Below, piece after piece: positions 33,830 to 44,714 of a stretch of DNA of 64,000 bases. Within the stretch, counting starts at the first letter, position 1, and the number at the start of each line of letters is the position of its first letter. The notes under the pieces are model-generated. The model was not told the DNA's origin. It saw nothing but the letters and a program-made list of their open reading frames with translations, and did not search any database. This DNA is from Breviolum minutum Mf 1.05b.01 (taxonomy: Eukaryota; Sar; Dinophyceae; Suessiales; Symbiodiniaceae). The position numbers and the translations under genes are program-made. The stretch covers positions 62,709 through 126,708 of the forward strand of contig DF239348.1 of assembly GCA_000507305.1 (NCBI GenBank), written 5' to 3'.

Positions 33830-34558
33830 CAACCCCAGAATGCTGACGTGAAGATCCCGAAAAATTTCAGGGAAGGAAGAATCGCGGCGAGCGATGAACC
33901 GAACAGCCAGTGATCATTGGCTTCACATGAGTGCGCCAGGTGGGGTTTTTGGGGCCCAAGTGGTTAAGGCATCTCCAACCGGAGTTAGGGGGTAGCTAGG
34001 GCAAAGGATGCTAAAGGCATTTAGAGTCGTTAGGTTGCCAAGTGCATCTTGAATAAGAAAAATAGTAAAAACTGTTGTGACAACAACGTGGATTGTGAGA
34101 TGGTTTGATTCCCTCCTAGAATGCATTATCTTTACAGGACTCCAATGAATCCAGTTATATATACTTGTAGGCATGAGTCATGAAAATCTCCATTGCGCTT
34201 CAGGGTAGCTAAATGCCTGGAGTTGGGTATCTGGAAGATGACTTCATTCGCAAAAAGCAGACATTTACACATGATCATTATCCACTGAACCATTAGAAAA
34301 TTAGTAGTTTCAATACGAGATCATAAGAGCACTCAAGTGCTGATTTCCCAGCAGTAGCCTTTCAACATGTTCAGTTCCTTTCCTTCACTAAATAAGATTC
34401 CCAGCAATGTTTATATTTCATGTAGTTGTAGCATGTATGATGCGACTGCCTACAACAAGCAGATTTTTGGTAGATCTTAACGTCAACGTATGTAAACTGC
34501 TACCAGTCTGTTACAGTTTCAGCAGTGGTTTCGTGGGGAAAATTCAGCTTTCAAACAG

Positions 34559-34676
34559 GTCCGAAGGATTCCTCCCGAAGCATCGTCAAATTGGGATCAA
34601 TCGCCAGGCCATGAATTCTACAGAAGCAACTCTGAAGTGGAGTACCTCGGTGATGAGACACTTTTGGGGATGTCAG
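34559..34676 (+). CDS. exon of unrecognised protein
   Basis: After GCTTTCAAACAG a phase-0 frame encodes VRRIPPEASSNWDQSPG, HEFYRSNSEVEYLGDE and TLLGMS, then a GTTAGT donor in phase 1. An earlier GTGATG donor after 34650, also phase 1, is possible. Codon and residue composition are clearly protein-like with no low complexity, making it one of the better single exons here. Strand agrees with 28200-33529. Family unknown. Confidence 0.45.
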
Positions 34677-35330
34677 GTTAGTAGTGAAGGTTGATACCTT
34701 GATCATCCTTGATCCCATTTTACATGGGACCTTGGTTGGAGGATATGAAATCCAATCCAAGGTGGTTGGTTGGCGGGATTTCTGTTGCGCATGAAAAAGG
34801 TGGTAGGCAAACCCCGGATTTTTGAGAGGATTTTTTGTGTTGATCCATCATCGGGCACCCAAAATCTTCTAAAAGTGCTGGTTTAAAAGTTGGAGACTCT
34901 GGGCGTATAATGGAGTTTTGTTGGACCATTTGCTGGGATATGTGAGCTCAACAAAAAATCAAAAAAAGATGGACCAAAATTCCAAAATCGATGGTCCCAA
35001 CGAAAGGAATGAACCTCTAAGACTGCGACGAATGAACCGAAAAAATGGCGCAACTTGCCACTTTAGTAGAGACTCCAAGTCACCTTCAGATGCAGCGCAT
35101 AGGCCTGATCATGAAGCTTAACGCATAGTGATAGGACTTATTGGAATGAGCTAAGGAACTTGGGGATGCTGTATTTTCCTAGGGACATTGGTCACTGTGA
35201 CCGGGATGGAACTCCGGAATTCTGATAGAAATGGTCAGGCAAATGGGTTTTGTTCAGCCATTTGGCTGCTTTCCTGTTGGTAAGATACGTTTACCAGAAT
35301 TGTAATATATGTTTATATATGGTAATCATA
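34677..35330. other. no gene resolved
   Basis: A polar + frame from about 34970 to a stop at 35119-35121 (KIDGPNERNEPLRLRRMNRK) could be a terminal exon, but its acceptor phase does not match 34559-34676. A small TA-rich patch lies near 35305-35325. Confidence 0.3.
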
Positions 35331-35417
35331 TAAAACCTGAAAATGGAGGTTTTGGAAGATGATTTCCTCTTCTTATTGGTGTATTCTCAGGTTCCATGTC
35401 AATCTTCCCGGGGTGTA
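35331..35417 (+). mobile_element. family B element, left end missing
   Basis: The right half ends TTCTCAGGTTCCATGTCAAT and CTTCCCGGGGTGTA, comparable to the end of the 43947 copy. The left terminal repeat is absent. Confidence 0.45.
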
Positions 35418-35572
35418 TCAAAACTTATATATTCATGACTTTTCGGATGTATTCTACTTTCGGATCACCCCTCTCTACACATAGTCTATGATGTTTTCAC
35501 CTCTTCACCCTGTGGTTAATTAGTGACGTAGCTTTTCGTAGACTCCTTTCTGCCTCAGTCTACCCCTTGACA

Positions 35573-35604
35573 AGGCCCCTCTTTTCGTTGACAAACGGGG
35601 CTGG
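35573..35604. repeat. hairpin with TTCGTTGAC core
   Basis: GGCCCCTC and GGGGCTGG arms flank TTTTCGTTGACAAA. It resembles the hairpin at 53121-53155, which has the same TTCGTTGAC loop core. Confidence 0.45.
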
Positions 35605-37508
35605 AGGTAAAATCATAAACTCATTCAGAATATGATGAACATCGGAAGCGACATGGCAGCTGTCAATTGGTTGGATGTAAATCGGTACAGGGTTGATATC
35701 TTCAGTGCTGCCCCTCACTAGCAGCAAATATGGATGAGTCTTAGTTGTTGGATATACACGCCAGAAGTTTAACATGGAAACCAAAAATGGCCATATTTAA
35801 AGCCGGAGTCACCGTTTCCAAGGCCCATCGTTTTGGGGCCCTCCAGCCCTTGGTTTTCGAAAGATACAGGGATTGACTCTCCAGATTTTCCCTGAGCGGC
35901 GGAGGTTTTGCCATCCCAGTGAGCAAACGGCGAAGTTTAAGACACCTCACATTCCAGAGGATGGTGGTGGCATCAGGTGTGGAAACGTGAGACATGTCAA
36001 TGTCGTGTTCTTTCTTGTCAGGAAGGTTGATAAATGTTTACATGTATTTTGTTTTGATTGAACTCTGAAGCGACTGAAATTGATTGATTCATTTTGCTGA
36101 TGAGGTGATGGGGCCCAGTTCAGAAGGATCCGATTTAAAGGGTACTAGTATTTTCCCAAAGAAAACTCCGTGTTCTTTATCACTTTAGGTTAGAACTATC
36201 CAGAACTAGCACATACTGCAGCTTAGTTGATATTCTCAACTATTGGCATGTTACACGAGCATGTTTGGCCACTGACAGAAGTTCACGCATGTTACTGATG
36301 CTGAATGCTGAAGCCAAGAGCTGCCAAAGATTGGCATGGACTGCCATAACGGCTTTGAGGGAAGTCACAGTGATTTCGACTCACATCTTCATGTTTCATT
36401 GATGACCCATATCTTGAATCTATGCTCATCTCTGGATGTACGTGTACAATGTATATATAAATGCAGTGTAAACACCATGCTGTATGGAAGCATTATCAAG
36501 TATCAATGGATATTATATTCCATGTCCTGGTTTCATTTCTTTGACAGCTCACCTTCAAGGTTTGACACGCAATTTCACATGTTAAAGTTCGGAAATAATC
36601 TCCCAGACAATTGCAGGTGTCTACTTAATCCCGTAAACATGGTAAACACGACGTGTTGCGCGAACCTATAGGTCAGGAACGGTTGAAATTCTGTCCAGCC
36701 TGGATTCTGGTTACTGGAAATTCATGAACAGCTTATGGATGCTTATAGTAGCCGCCCCCCCCCCCCCCCAAAAAAAGAAGCTTTTATAGATATATAGATG
36801 CATGATGATACATGAAATATGATATGTTTTGTATATCTTGTGTTACCATCCCATCATGAGATATATAGTACTATACATCCGACCTCATCTTCTTTCGAAA
36901 AAAATCTCGGGATTTCCAGGGTGAGACAGGGATCGATCCGATGGTGTCCTTTCCATTTGGGCAAATACCGAGAAACTTGGTCCCTTGGCGAAGGAACTCG
37001 CACCTCGAGAATTTCCACCATGGCGGTTGGAAAGTCAGGAACAAATAAACAAATAATTCCGTGTGTAGGGGGTCAAGTATAAAAACCTCCAGGAGTTTTT
37101 GTTTGACATTGGCAAAAAGGGAATTTAATTTTATGCGTCTTTGTTTTTTGGTTTCAGTTCGGCATGCTATTAACATCACTTTTTGCGGGGTTTTAGGTAA
37201 ATGATCTGAAAAACTCGGGGGTCATTAGACATTCATTGCAAACCCTGCCGCTAACCTTTTGAAGTCATGTAGAAACTTTTTTTTTCAGGGAGTTTTGTTT
37301 GATTACAGTTACAGTGGAATAATATACCCAACAAATGGCGGTAGGTAGTATAAACGACCTAATTTGTAACACTTCACAAAAGCTGGTGGCATGCCCTCAT
37401 AGAATTGGTGTCAAAATGGCTAAGAAACATTCCATGTTGCCTGAATTGTTCTACATCAGTTTTTTTGGGGTTGTTTCTCAAAATTGTTTGGACCTTAAGA
37501 ATCAAATT
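35605..37508. other. no gene resolved
   Basis: A left family B-like end (GCCAGAAGTTTAACATGG) occurs at about 35762 without a partner. A run of 15 C followed by A occurs at 36755-36776. GC-richer stretches at 35830-35995 and 36918-37075 are open on several frames and may contain exons, but strand could not be decided. Confidence 0.3.
36755..36769. repeat. poly-C run
   Basis: Fifteen consecutive C followed by a run of A. Confidence 0.9.
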
Positions 37509-37611
37509 GCCCATACCATCCATGTATGGTATATTTACCTACATTTGGTTGAATCTGATGGTAAATGCAGGTAAATATACCATACATATATACATAGTAT
37601 GGTATGGGTTT
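37509..37611. mobile_element. family H palindromic element
   Basis: The left arm CCCATACCATCCATGTATGG and the following TATATTTACCTACAT are mirrored by TGCAGGTAAATATACCATAC and GGTATGGG on the right, leaving a loop of about 30 bp. A single-stranded copy would fold into one long hairpin. Confidence 0.75.
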
Positions 37612-38200
37612 ATATGAAATTCACTTTGTCTCTCCTCAGGACAAATGGTGACGTGGGTCTGCATCAATTCGCGCCACCCAAACATTGGCCGACCATTGGT
37701 GGGCACTATCAATGCCGGTGATAGCGCCGTGGTTCCAAAGGTGGGATTTCCTCCAAGATCTGAAGATGAAGCAAGCGTTTCAGAGCTTAGCTTACTAAAG
37801 GAGAGTTTTTTTGGATTTTGAAATCCATCAGAAACTTGGAAGGTCTATGTACACACATGTTTTTTATCAAAAAAGCTAAAGGTTTTTGTTGGTTGGAGAA
37901 AAAAAATCATGTGGAAGATGAGTAATTATTGGTGAAATTTTTGGAGATCCCTGTTTTTCGTTGGGGAGGATCACAGTCCGCTGCAAAGCAGCGGACCTAA
38001 GGAGAGGATATGGAGAGCACACCCCTTGACCCCAATGAAAAACCAAGTACCTGCCATAATCAAAAGTACATGGCTAACCGTCCCCAAAATGTAGGTGAAT
38101 ACAGGGCTTATATTAATAAACCAATACATGGTAACTGTGCCATCTACTTTCACTACGGTGTATTCTAAAGTAGATACACTTCCAACAAACAAACAGTTCG
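37612..38200. other. no gene resolved
   Basis: Nothing supported. A stretch near 37630-37760 is GC-richer and could hold an exon. Confidence 0.3.
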
Positions 38201-38283
38201 CACCTTCCAGGAGGCCGAAAGGCCCCGAAAGGAAGGAAACCCCAGTGTTTCAGGTGCTTTTGCTGTTGGTTTCATGGAGGGTA
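38201..38283 (+). mobile_element. family C element, left end missing
   Basis: Contains AGGCCGAAAGGCCCCGAAAG and ends GCTGTTGGTTTCATGGAGGG plus TA, as in other family C right halves. Confidence 0.5.
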
Positions 38284-38379
38284 TTGTTTTATGATTTCGT
38301 ACTTACTGAATCTTATTATCCTCTCCTGAAAGGATTCGAATCTTAGATATTTTTAAAGTGACTTTTCGTTTGATTTATG

Positions 38380-39480
38380 CCAAAGGCATATCAAAACTAA
38401 ATAATTAGATTAGATAATAATTTTAGTTATTCATATTTATATTTCTGCTCATCTGGATAGATTTTGTTGGAAGGAAAAAAATATATATTTGATATTTACA
38501 TAAATTTGATATTTAGAAAAATTAAGATCTATGGATATTTAGAAAAATTCAGATCTATAAATTGGCACTCTTTACAAGTTTTTCTTAGGCGAGCTGGGGG
38601 GGGGGGGTTGTTTCTGTGGTGTGTCGGTGATGGTGATGTGATGTTTTGTAATGTGGTATGAGATTAGAGGACAATTTGATTAATTGAGAGGCGAGGTAAA
38701 TATATATAATTTATTGGTATAATGTTAGAAAGAATGTTGGACAAATTATTAGAAAGAATGTTAGAAAGATATATTAGAAAGAATATTAGATAGAATGTTA
38801 GATAGAATGTTAGGAGATATATTAGAAAGAATGTTAGAAATATATCTTAGAAAATATGTTAGAAGATATAGTAGAAAGAATGGTAGATAAAATACGAGAA
38901 GAATATTAAAAGATATTTTAAAAATAATGGCAAATAAAATAATAAAAAATAAATATTAATTAAGATATTAAAAATATATTAAAAGATATATTTTTTTTTT
39001 TAATATTAAATAAAATATTTGGAAATATATTAGAAAGACATATAAATTGATATATTAAAAAGATTAATAAGAAATGTTGATTGNTTAAATATATTAATAA
39101 AAAAAATATATATTTATTTTTTATATATTTTTTGTATATATTGTTTTAATTATAATAACATACCTTATAAAATTTATTTTTTAAATATAATTCAAAAAAT
39201 CCAAAATTTATTTTAATATATTTATTTAAGAAAAATATATATATAATTAAAATATGGTTTTAAAATTTAATATTATATTATTTATATTATTATAATTTTA
39301 ATATTATTATTTATTAATTAAAAATAATATTATTAATATTTATAAAAAAATACAAAATAACAATCAAATAAATATTTATAATCTAAAAATAATATATATA
39401 TATATGGATATAATTGATTATCAAACTTGATATTATAAAAATAATTTTATTTTATAATATTTAATAATATAAACATAAAT
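38380..39480. repeat. extremely AT-rich island
   Basis: From about 38690 to 39480 the sequence is almost only A and T. The first part (about 38724-38900) is a degenerate tandem array of units like TTAGAAAGAATG. The second part is TA/AAT-rich with no frame. A run of 12 G lies at 38596-38607 and a 25-bp tandem duplication (GATATTTAGAAAAATT...) near 38508-38557. One unknown base at 39084 suggests assembly difficulty. Confidence 0.8.
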
Positions 39481-39855
39481 CTCTAATTTTGATGGCCAAC
39501 CTTCGTTATCATTCAAATAGACCTTGTTGTCAATGAATCAGCAGGCTCTATTGGCAAAAAAGGGGAATTCACAAAAATGAATCACAAAATGAGCTTTACA
39601 ATATATTTCTTGACAATTGTTGAAGGCAACCCAACATTGAGGTGGCTTAGGCTTGAGCCGAGAAAATGACCGTTCCACCCCCAAAAAATATGCATATGTA
39701 TGCATATAACATCGGGTTGATGCAAGTAATCCTGCTCCTGGCATCACTCCTGATCTATACCTCCCTACTGTTACAAGGGAAACTCTCTTCCTGTCAATGC
39801 AGAAAATATCAAAAATAGACCCGTGGCAGCAGAAAAACTACAAATTCTATCAAAT
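39481..39855. other. no recognised gene
   Basis: Ordinary base composition resumes here. Nothing recognised. Confidence 0.4.
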
Positions 39856-39945
39856 CTACTTGGTGGTTTCAACCATTTTCAACCCATTTGAAAAATATGC
39901 TCGTCAACTTGGATCATTTCCCAAATAAAATCTGTCTAAACCATT
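39856..39945 (+). mobile_element. family A element, right end degenerate
   Basis: Starts CTACTTGGTGGTTTCAACC and contains TCAACTTGGATCATTTCCC. The closing CCACCACCTAG is not present. Confidence 0.5.
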
Positions 39946-40505
39946 CGATCAACCCTTCGAGGTCCGTCCAAAAATTCTTGCCTGGATGCAAGGAAAAAGC
40001 TATTCCGAAACCTCAATTTACTCCCAAAACTAACATGACAATTTGAAAAAACAAGGCATGAATGAAGATGTATCTCCTACTTAAAAATGGTGATTGTCCA
40101 TTATCATATTGGTTTTTGGGTGTTTTTTCCGTTTCTTGACATGGTAGAAAATGAAACCTCCTCTGGTGCCATGTACTCTTTACTTATTGAAAACCGTAGT
40201 GATAGTAACTCTCACGTTTGCAGGACAGATCTAGTCAAATTTCAAAATATAATCAACAAAAAAAATTGCTGTCAAGTTTAGTTTTCCTTAATTTTCGAAT
40301 GTTTTGCTTATTTTGCCTTGCTTTTTCTTCTTTACTAAATCTATAATCCAAGAGAACCCCAAGATACCCCTGTTCCGCATACCCCAGGCATCCCAAAAAT
40401 GAAAGGAATTCCTTCCAACATAAACTGTTGGAGTGGTTGGGGATCTTTTAAAAAATATGTTCCTTTCGGGATATGGGAAGGAAAATTCTTCGATATAAAC
40501 CATCA

Positions 40506-40608
40506 CTAGTTGGTGGTTTCAACCCATTTGAAAAAATATTTTTGTCAAATTTGATCATTTCCCCAGGTATGGGTGAAAATAAAAAATATTTGAGTTGCCA
40601 CCACCTAG
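40506..40608 (+). mobile_element. family A element, complete
   Basis: CTAGTTGGTGGTTTCAACCC at the left and GAGTTGCCACCACCTAG at the right, with the core AAATTTGATCATTTCCCC. A good reference copy. Confidence 0.8.
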
Positions 40609-40692
40609 ATCATGATATGAAGATTCATGGCCTGGGTATCCCCAACACCTTTATAGCTTCTCGGATGGCTGGAACCGCAAAACGCGTCTCGA

Positions 40693-40720
40693 CGGCTGAC
40701 GGATTCCTCAGCCGTTTTTT
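40693..40720 (+). other. stem-loop followed by T run
   Basis: CGGCTGA and TCAGCCG pair perfectly around an 8-nt loop and are followed by TTTTTT. It resembles a bacterial intrinsic terminator in form only. The region around it (40615-40740) is open on both strands, e.g. + strand KRVSTADGFLSRFFRRGS and - strand TDPRLKKRLRNPSAVETR, so the palindrome may simply lie in an exon. Confidence 0.35.
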
Positions 40721-42114
40721 CAGGCGTGGGTCGGTCACAGGTATGGGATAGACTTACCTGGTGCGGTGCGCAAATGAGTGACTTGAAAAATCACGGATTG
40801 GGATTCTTATGAATATCCAACGTTTTGGGATAATATATCAAAAATAAATATCAAATATCCATTTAATTGTTTTTGAAGTTTTGGGATCCTTTTGATGGTG
40901 AGGCTAACATTCGAAGCTATAAAACAGCCCGGGTTTGAGATCTGCGACAAAAAAGGGTGAAGCGAGTGCAAACTTAATGATTGATCTGATGAATCAATGG
41001 AAAAACTCTCGGGGTCAAAAATACATGGCACAAACCCAAAAGGTAAAGGTATGTTAGTAGAAGGCTTACATAAATCAATACATGGGAGCTGGAATCTACT
41101 CTTACCATGGAGTTCACGGTAACAAGCGACCCAAACCCAGCTATCATACCTTCATCTTAATAACAAAGTTCTCAATCCAAAAAGAAGTAACAAGTTCGGA
41201 CAAAATGCCAATGTTCATAATATGTTCATTTGTAAAGTCTCCCTTCAACACCGAAACAACATCGGCGGTCCCTGCTCCCACAGAAAATCCGAAAATGGTG
41301 GATCGAATGGGTGAAGTGCCAATCATCAAGGCCACTTATTGAAGTTGTGTAGCTCCCAAGAGCGGTTCAAGGTGAAGTGTGGGCGTGCAACTTGCACTTT
41401 AGTCACTTGGGGATATGCTAAAATGGGCCCGGAATCTTTACACACTTTAAGGGTCAAGCACCTATCAACCATTGAATCATGGACTGAAAGCTGTTCGTTT
41501 TTGAATCAGGGTCTTTCGTTAAGAGGGGAAGCAAAAAATTACACCGAGCATGCCCGACTAAGGAAATTGACAAGGCCATGGAAAGTCTATACTTTCTAGT
41601 TGCGAATCCTATTCAACGGAAATGAGCACTTATTAACTGGATAGTAGCCTTACGGTCAGGCTCCTTCCTTTGCCGCGTGCACATAATATTATCACATATT
41701 GATACCAGATGTCTCCCCAAAAAAGTGCAAAACACTTAATCAAAAACACTTAATCAAAAAAGATGTGATCTTCTCTACACGAGGTGGTATGGTATGTCGT
41801 TGGTGCTCTTCTTGGAAGACGTCTTGGAAGACGTATCCGTATAAAGGTAAGACAAAGGAATAGTATGCTGGCTTAATCCAAGAGTTTCTCCGGTGGTTAG
41901 GTTAAGAAGGAAACTCCTCTGTATCTGTAGCAAGCTCCAACAAATGGCTGTCAAAATTGGGGAGCCCTCAAGATTCAATCATCTACTAACATAAACCATC
42001 CTGATGCGAAATTTGGGGGTTACACCGTGGAAAATCAACGGCTGGAACCTACAAATCACCCAACTGAAGAGGAAAATCATCTGATCCAAACCTTCATGAC
42101 TTTGGGTTCCATGT
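40721..42114. other. no gene resolved
   Basis: On the - strand GCGCACCGCACCAG is followed by GTAAGT near 40760, a strong donor signal. Small tandem duplications occur at 41731-41760 (AAAAACACTTAATC) and 41811-41834 (GTCTTGGAAGAC). No protein family recognised. Confidence 0.3.
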
Positions 42115-42221
42115 TACCCTCTGGGAAACCAACATACAGTAGCTGGCTAAAATCTCACCATAGGAAATACACCTTCAATCCGGGTCCATGTTCCAGCCAG
42201 CTATGTTAGTTTACCGGAGGT
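42115..42221 (+). mobile_element. family E element
   Basis: Starts TACCCTCTGGGAAACCAACA and ends CTATGTTAGTTTACCGGAGG. Confidence 0.65.
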
Positions 42222-42519
42222 TTTCCGGAAATCAATTTTCTAGGCCAACCACTTGTTGAGGGTCCATCTCCAACCCAACCCATCCCCAACCGCAGTGTGA
42301 GGTGCTTCAGCTGCTGCTACGGCCTGCCGACATCTGGTGAGGTTGGGTTTTGAGGAGTTGTTGATGTATTTACAGTAGGGGGGTCAATAATGCATAATTT
42401 TCAGCCACAGGATAATTATAGATTATACATTCCATATAATATGTATATATATATATTTAAATACGTGGTGCGTCCTCCTCCCTCCCTCCCTCCCACGGTA
42501 TGTTCCCCACCAGATACGA

Positions 42520-42532
42520 CAGTAGGAGCAGC

Positions 42533-42576
<44 letters not shown>

Positions 42577-42828
42577 TGGTAGTGGTAGTGGTAGTGGTAG
42601 TGGTAGTGGTAGTGGTAGTGGTAGTGGTAGTGGTAGTGGTAGTGGTAGTGGTAGTGGTAGTGGTAGTGGTAGTGGTAGTGGTAGTTGGTAGTGGTAGTGG
42701 TAGTGGTAGTGGTAGTGGTAGTNTCGTAGTCGTAGTCGTAGTCGTAGTCGTAGTCGTAGTCGTAGTCGTAGTCGTAGTGGTGGTGGTGGTGGTGGTGGTG
42801 GTGGTGGTGGTGGTGGTGGTGGTGGTAG
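42520..42828. repeat. stepwise GTR minisatellite
   Basis: Successive homogeneous blocks: AGT repeats to about 42569, GGTAGT repeats to about 42722, one unknown base at 42723, CGTAGT repeats to about 42777, then GGT repeats. Each block differs from the last by one base of the unit. Confidence 0.95.
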
Positions 42829-43369
42829 TCAATCCACCATCACAGGGGCGTGGGGCCGATACAATCGGAAGGGGGATGGAACCATAGAATGGTGTTCCAT
42901 ACAGATTCAGGACCTAACGACTACATCTCATTCAACTTGTGTCATCTAGTTTTGGAGTCAGTCTAAACATCATCAAATGTCTCCCTGTCGGACCATGTTG
43001 GATCCTAAGTTATTCTTGGGGGATTCTAGATACCAAGCAGTTGGAGGTTCAGAGTAACTCACTGTACCCCTAGGCATTTCCAAATTCTGAACGGAGGGGA
43101 GACCGTAGAGTGGGGTTCCTTACATACAACTACAAATTATATATGCTTGTGCATGAGCATCCTTTATGAATTTGGAAAATCAAAAGATGTTCCAGGTCAA
43201 CCATGAAACATAAAGGCAGTATTTCCTTTTGTCACTTCTTCAATATGACAGGACAAAAAACAACTCCTCATCCCAATTTCAGAAAATATCTACTAAGATA
43301 GGATTGAAACCTCTGATAGCAGAAACGATAGGAGGGTTTTGACCACAGCTCACACTCCATATCATGATA
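42829..43369. other. no recognised gene
   Basis: Nothing recognised. Confidence 0.4.
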
Positions 43370-43459
43370 TATCATCCATGTATGCACCTATATATTGTAA
43401 ATATCTACAATCAAATCAAACATGTAGGTAAACAGGGCCATGCACGGATGGTATGGGTA
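43370..43459. mobile_element. family H element beside a splice donor
   Basis: The left arm reads ATATCATCCATGTATGCACC and the right arm ACATGTAGGTAAACAGGGCC followed by GGATGGTATGGG. It lies 12 bp downstream, on the - strand, of the proposed exon ending at 43472. Confidence 0.5.
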
Positions 43460-43471
43460 AGTGATTGAAGC

Positions 43472-43557
43472 CTCGTTCTTTCCGGTCGTTGCGATCACGA
43501 TCTCGATCTCCAGCAGGCTGGGCAGGGCGCGTGGGATTTTGGCGACTTTGGGGTACC
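43472..43557 (-). CDS. RS/RD-rich protein exon
   Basis: On the - strand an 86-nt segment lies between CCGGTTCAG and a GC donor (GCTTCA). It encodes VPQSRQNPTRPAQP and then AGDRDRDRNDRKER (in phase 2, out phase 1). Arg/Asp and Arg/Ser dipeptide runs are typical of SR-type and other RNA-processing proteins. Several other - strand micro-exons up to 59.9 kb have the same composition, so they probably form one gene. The + strand also reads an RS-like stretch here because CGATCT is close to its own complement. Splice signals and neighbours favour the - strand. Confidence 0.5.
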
Positions 43558-43946
43558 CTGAACCGGTGAGAAGCTGTTAGTCTTATCTGAAAAATAAGTG
43601 AACTGGCTACTGTTGCAATGAATGTTTCACATGAAGCTCCAAATTCCTGAAATATTTTGAAATGCTTGGCAGTTCTGGGAAGGTTTTCCTCCCCTTCGCC
43701 GATTCACCAACCTTTTTAGGGGGTTTTTAGTCAGGTCCTAATTTTTTTCCTCAACAACCTTGGCTGATCATTTTCTTTATATAATCCTTCCAATTTTGAA
43801 TCCACAACATTACATCTTGGGATGCTCGTTCCCTCCCAAATGAAAAGTGGCAAGGTTCGAAGGTTCAAAGTGGTTTTTGTTCGAAAGCCTCCTGGTGGCC
43901 ATTCGTTACTGGCTGGTGGAGCACCCCTTACATCTACTACTTAGCA

Positions 43947-44051
43947 TACACCCCGGAAAACTAACATGGAAGCTGAAAATGAACCCCTGGAAGAGGAGAT
44001 TCCTATTAAAAGCCATCATTTTCAGGTTCCATGTTAGTTTTCCGGGGGGTA
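43947..44051 (+). mobile_element. family B element, complete
   Basis: Starts TACACCCCGGAAAACTAACA and ends TGTTAGTTTTCCGGGGGGTA. The inner arms GGAAGCTGAAAATGA and TCATTTTCAGGTTCC also pair, so the element is nearly one hairpin. Confidence 0.85.
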
Positions 44052-44470
44052 TTCACCCTTGATGAGTACATAAACTCTAGTTGTTTTTGATCCTGCTTTA
44101 GACTTTTGGAAGCTCCAACCATCCTCCTATCAACTTCCCCCAGTCTCTCAGTTGATTGACATAGGTCAACAGGTCACGTTTTTCCATATTACATACATTA
44201 GACTAAAACCATGGCATCATCACACACACAAAAAGAACAGGTTTGCAAACACACCTTCTTTTTGGTGGTGTACCTCTTCTAGTGAACCAATCTTAAAACA
44301 CCAACAAAAATCAATAATTCATATCGTGTCTAAAAATGGATTAGTGTCTCTTGGGGATTTTGTTGGGTCTCTACTTTTGCGAGAAACCCCCATGTTTAAA
44401 GGGGACAGATATATTATAAATATCAGATATACTACCAAGGTTTTATACTGAACTGATGGACTTCACAAAC

Positions 44471-44510
44471 CTGTCATTTCTTCGTGCACCTTCCGATAGC
44501 CTTCTGGGTG
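44471..44510 (-). CDS. candidate - strand exon
   Basis: Between GTGTCTTCAAG and a GTTTGT donor a phase-0 frame encodes HPEGYRKVHEEMT plus one nucleotide. A GTAAGA donor signal lies just upstream (about 44532-44527, -). Charged and exon-like, on the same strand as the RS-rich exons. Function unknown. Confidence 0.35.
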
Positions 44511-44612
44511 CTTGAAGACACAATCCTCTTACGGCAACAAGTGGGGACTGAAAATCACATTCGACACTGGTGGTAACAAACATTTTGGACCGGAAGATTC
44601 CGAATCTATATC

Positions 44613-44714
44613 TATAGTTGATAGGTTTCAACCCATAAGAAAAATATGCGTCAAATTGCATCATTTCCCCAAGTAAGGGCAATGATAAAATAAATTTGAG
44701 TTGCCACCACCTAG
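44613..44714 (+). mobile_element. family A element
   Basis: Starts TATAGTTGATAGGTTTCAAC, core AAATTGCATCATTTCCCC, ends GAGTTGCCACCACCTAG. Confidence 0.75.

Noticed and set aside
42390..42887. A 165-codon Val-rich frame and its complement
   Set aside because: Entirely a translation of the GTR minisatellite.
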